Origin: Nostoc sp. CCCryo 231-06
Lineage (GTDB): Bacteria > Cyanobacteriota > Cyanobacteriia > Cyanobacteriales > Nostocaceae
Direction: 5' to 3'
Length of the DNA stretch: 64,000 nucleotides
Assembly: GCA_023522315.1 (NCBI GenBank)
Contig: JAHCSU010000329.1
Coordinates: 59,070 to 123,069 of the forward strand
Part shown: positions 63,792-64,000 of the stretch, piece after piece
Layout: every line of letters starts with the position of its first letter
Numbering within the stretch: the stretch's first letter is position 1
Notes under the pieces: generated by a model
Told to the model about the DNA's origin: nothing
Database searches by the model: none
Seen by the model: the letters and a program-made list of their open reading frames with translations, nothing else
Program-made: the position numbers and the translations under genes

Positions 63792-64000
63792 AGCGTTCTT
63801 TAGTCTTCCTATTGCTTAAGTTTCTGCTCTATTTTCTATAGTGACACGCTTAATAAGCAAAATACTTTTGAGAGGAAGTCGCTTTTTTAAATCCAACACC
63901 CAATAAAGATTATAGGGCTTACGCAAAAATCTCTAAAAAGCTTAATTTACAGCACTTCCCGAAGTTATGAGGTACACTAATTAATCGAATTATCGTTTGT

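Overview
The window reads as a chromosomal segment of a filamentous, heterocyst-forming-type cyanobacterium, most likely Nostoc or a close Nostocales relative. Reasons: the octamer GCGATCGC (HIP1) is scattered through it, there is a petL gene for the cytochrome b6f complex and a ycf34 gene, the lactate/glycolate oxidase is of the Nostoc type, and short dispersed repeats of the kind typical of Nostoc (heptamer arrays, GC-rich palindromes, AGACGCGATTAATCGCGTCT) are abundant. Species is not decidable by eye.

Layout. 0-5.9 kb: end of an MlaE-type permease, a membrane protein, a PotA-type ATPase, a beta-lactamase-fold hydrolase and PBP2. 5.9-8.1 kb: a compact type II restriction-modification module (controller, putative nuclease, cytosine-5 methyltransferase) with matching operator-like boxes in front of the controller and the methyltransferase. 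8.1-12.9 kb: VanY-type carboxypeptidase, AEC permease, tsaB, ycf34, CCA-adding enzyme. 12.9-18.1 kb: a repeat-rich, decaying stretch with an NB-ARC/TPR STAND protein split by an in-frame TGA and a YbhN-like membrane protein also split by TGA. 18.1-29.7 kb: M50 protease, a two-gene sodium:solute symporter operon, TPR protein, RNase D, BON lipoprotein, smc and a PRC-barrel protein. 29.9-38.6 kb: a DUF433/DUF5615 toxin-antitoxin-like pair, ABC exporter, histidine phosphatase, selO, a SUKH protein, GNAT, bioB. 38.6-49.7 kb: petL, aroB, a Uma2 gene broken by a MITE, small proteins, a thioesterase, TrmH-type methyltransferase, tRNA-Leu(CAG), murA, M48 peptidase, Rpn-family protein, lactate/glycolate oxidase. 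49.8-56.4 kb: an AT-rich exopolysaccharide island between tRNA-Leu(CAA) and tRNA-Gln(TTG). 56.5-64 kb: conserved cyanobacterial proteins, SpoIID-like protein, a Wzc-type chain-length protein and RNase Z.

Two themes stand out. First, dispersed repeats sit in frame inside conserved genes: three in smc, one each in aroB, the oxidase and uma2. For the aroB and oxidase inserts, near-identical intergenic copies lie in this same window, and the smc palindromes recur in intergenic DNA. This resembles the palindromic elements that invade Rickettsia genes. Second, the exopolysaccharide island pairs a pyruvyl-transferase-family protein with a MurB-like enolpyruvyl reductase. That pair could build a lactyl-ether sugar such as the nosturonic acid reported from Nostoc commune sheath; this is a hypothesis.

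Working together: murA, mrdA, vanY-like and SpoIID-like genes serve the peptidoglycan layer. wecG/flippase/pyruvyl transferase/MurB-like and the Wzc-like protein serve envelope polysaccharide. smc serves chromosome organisation; tsaB, cca, trmH-like, rnz, RNase D and three tRNAs serve RNA maturation.
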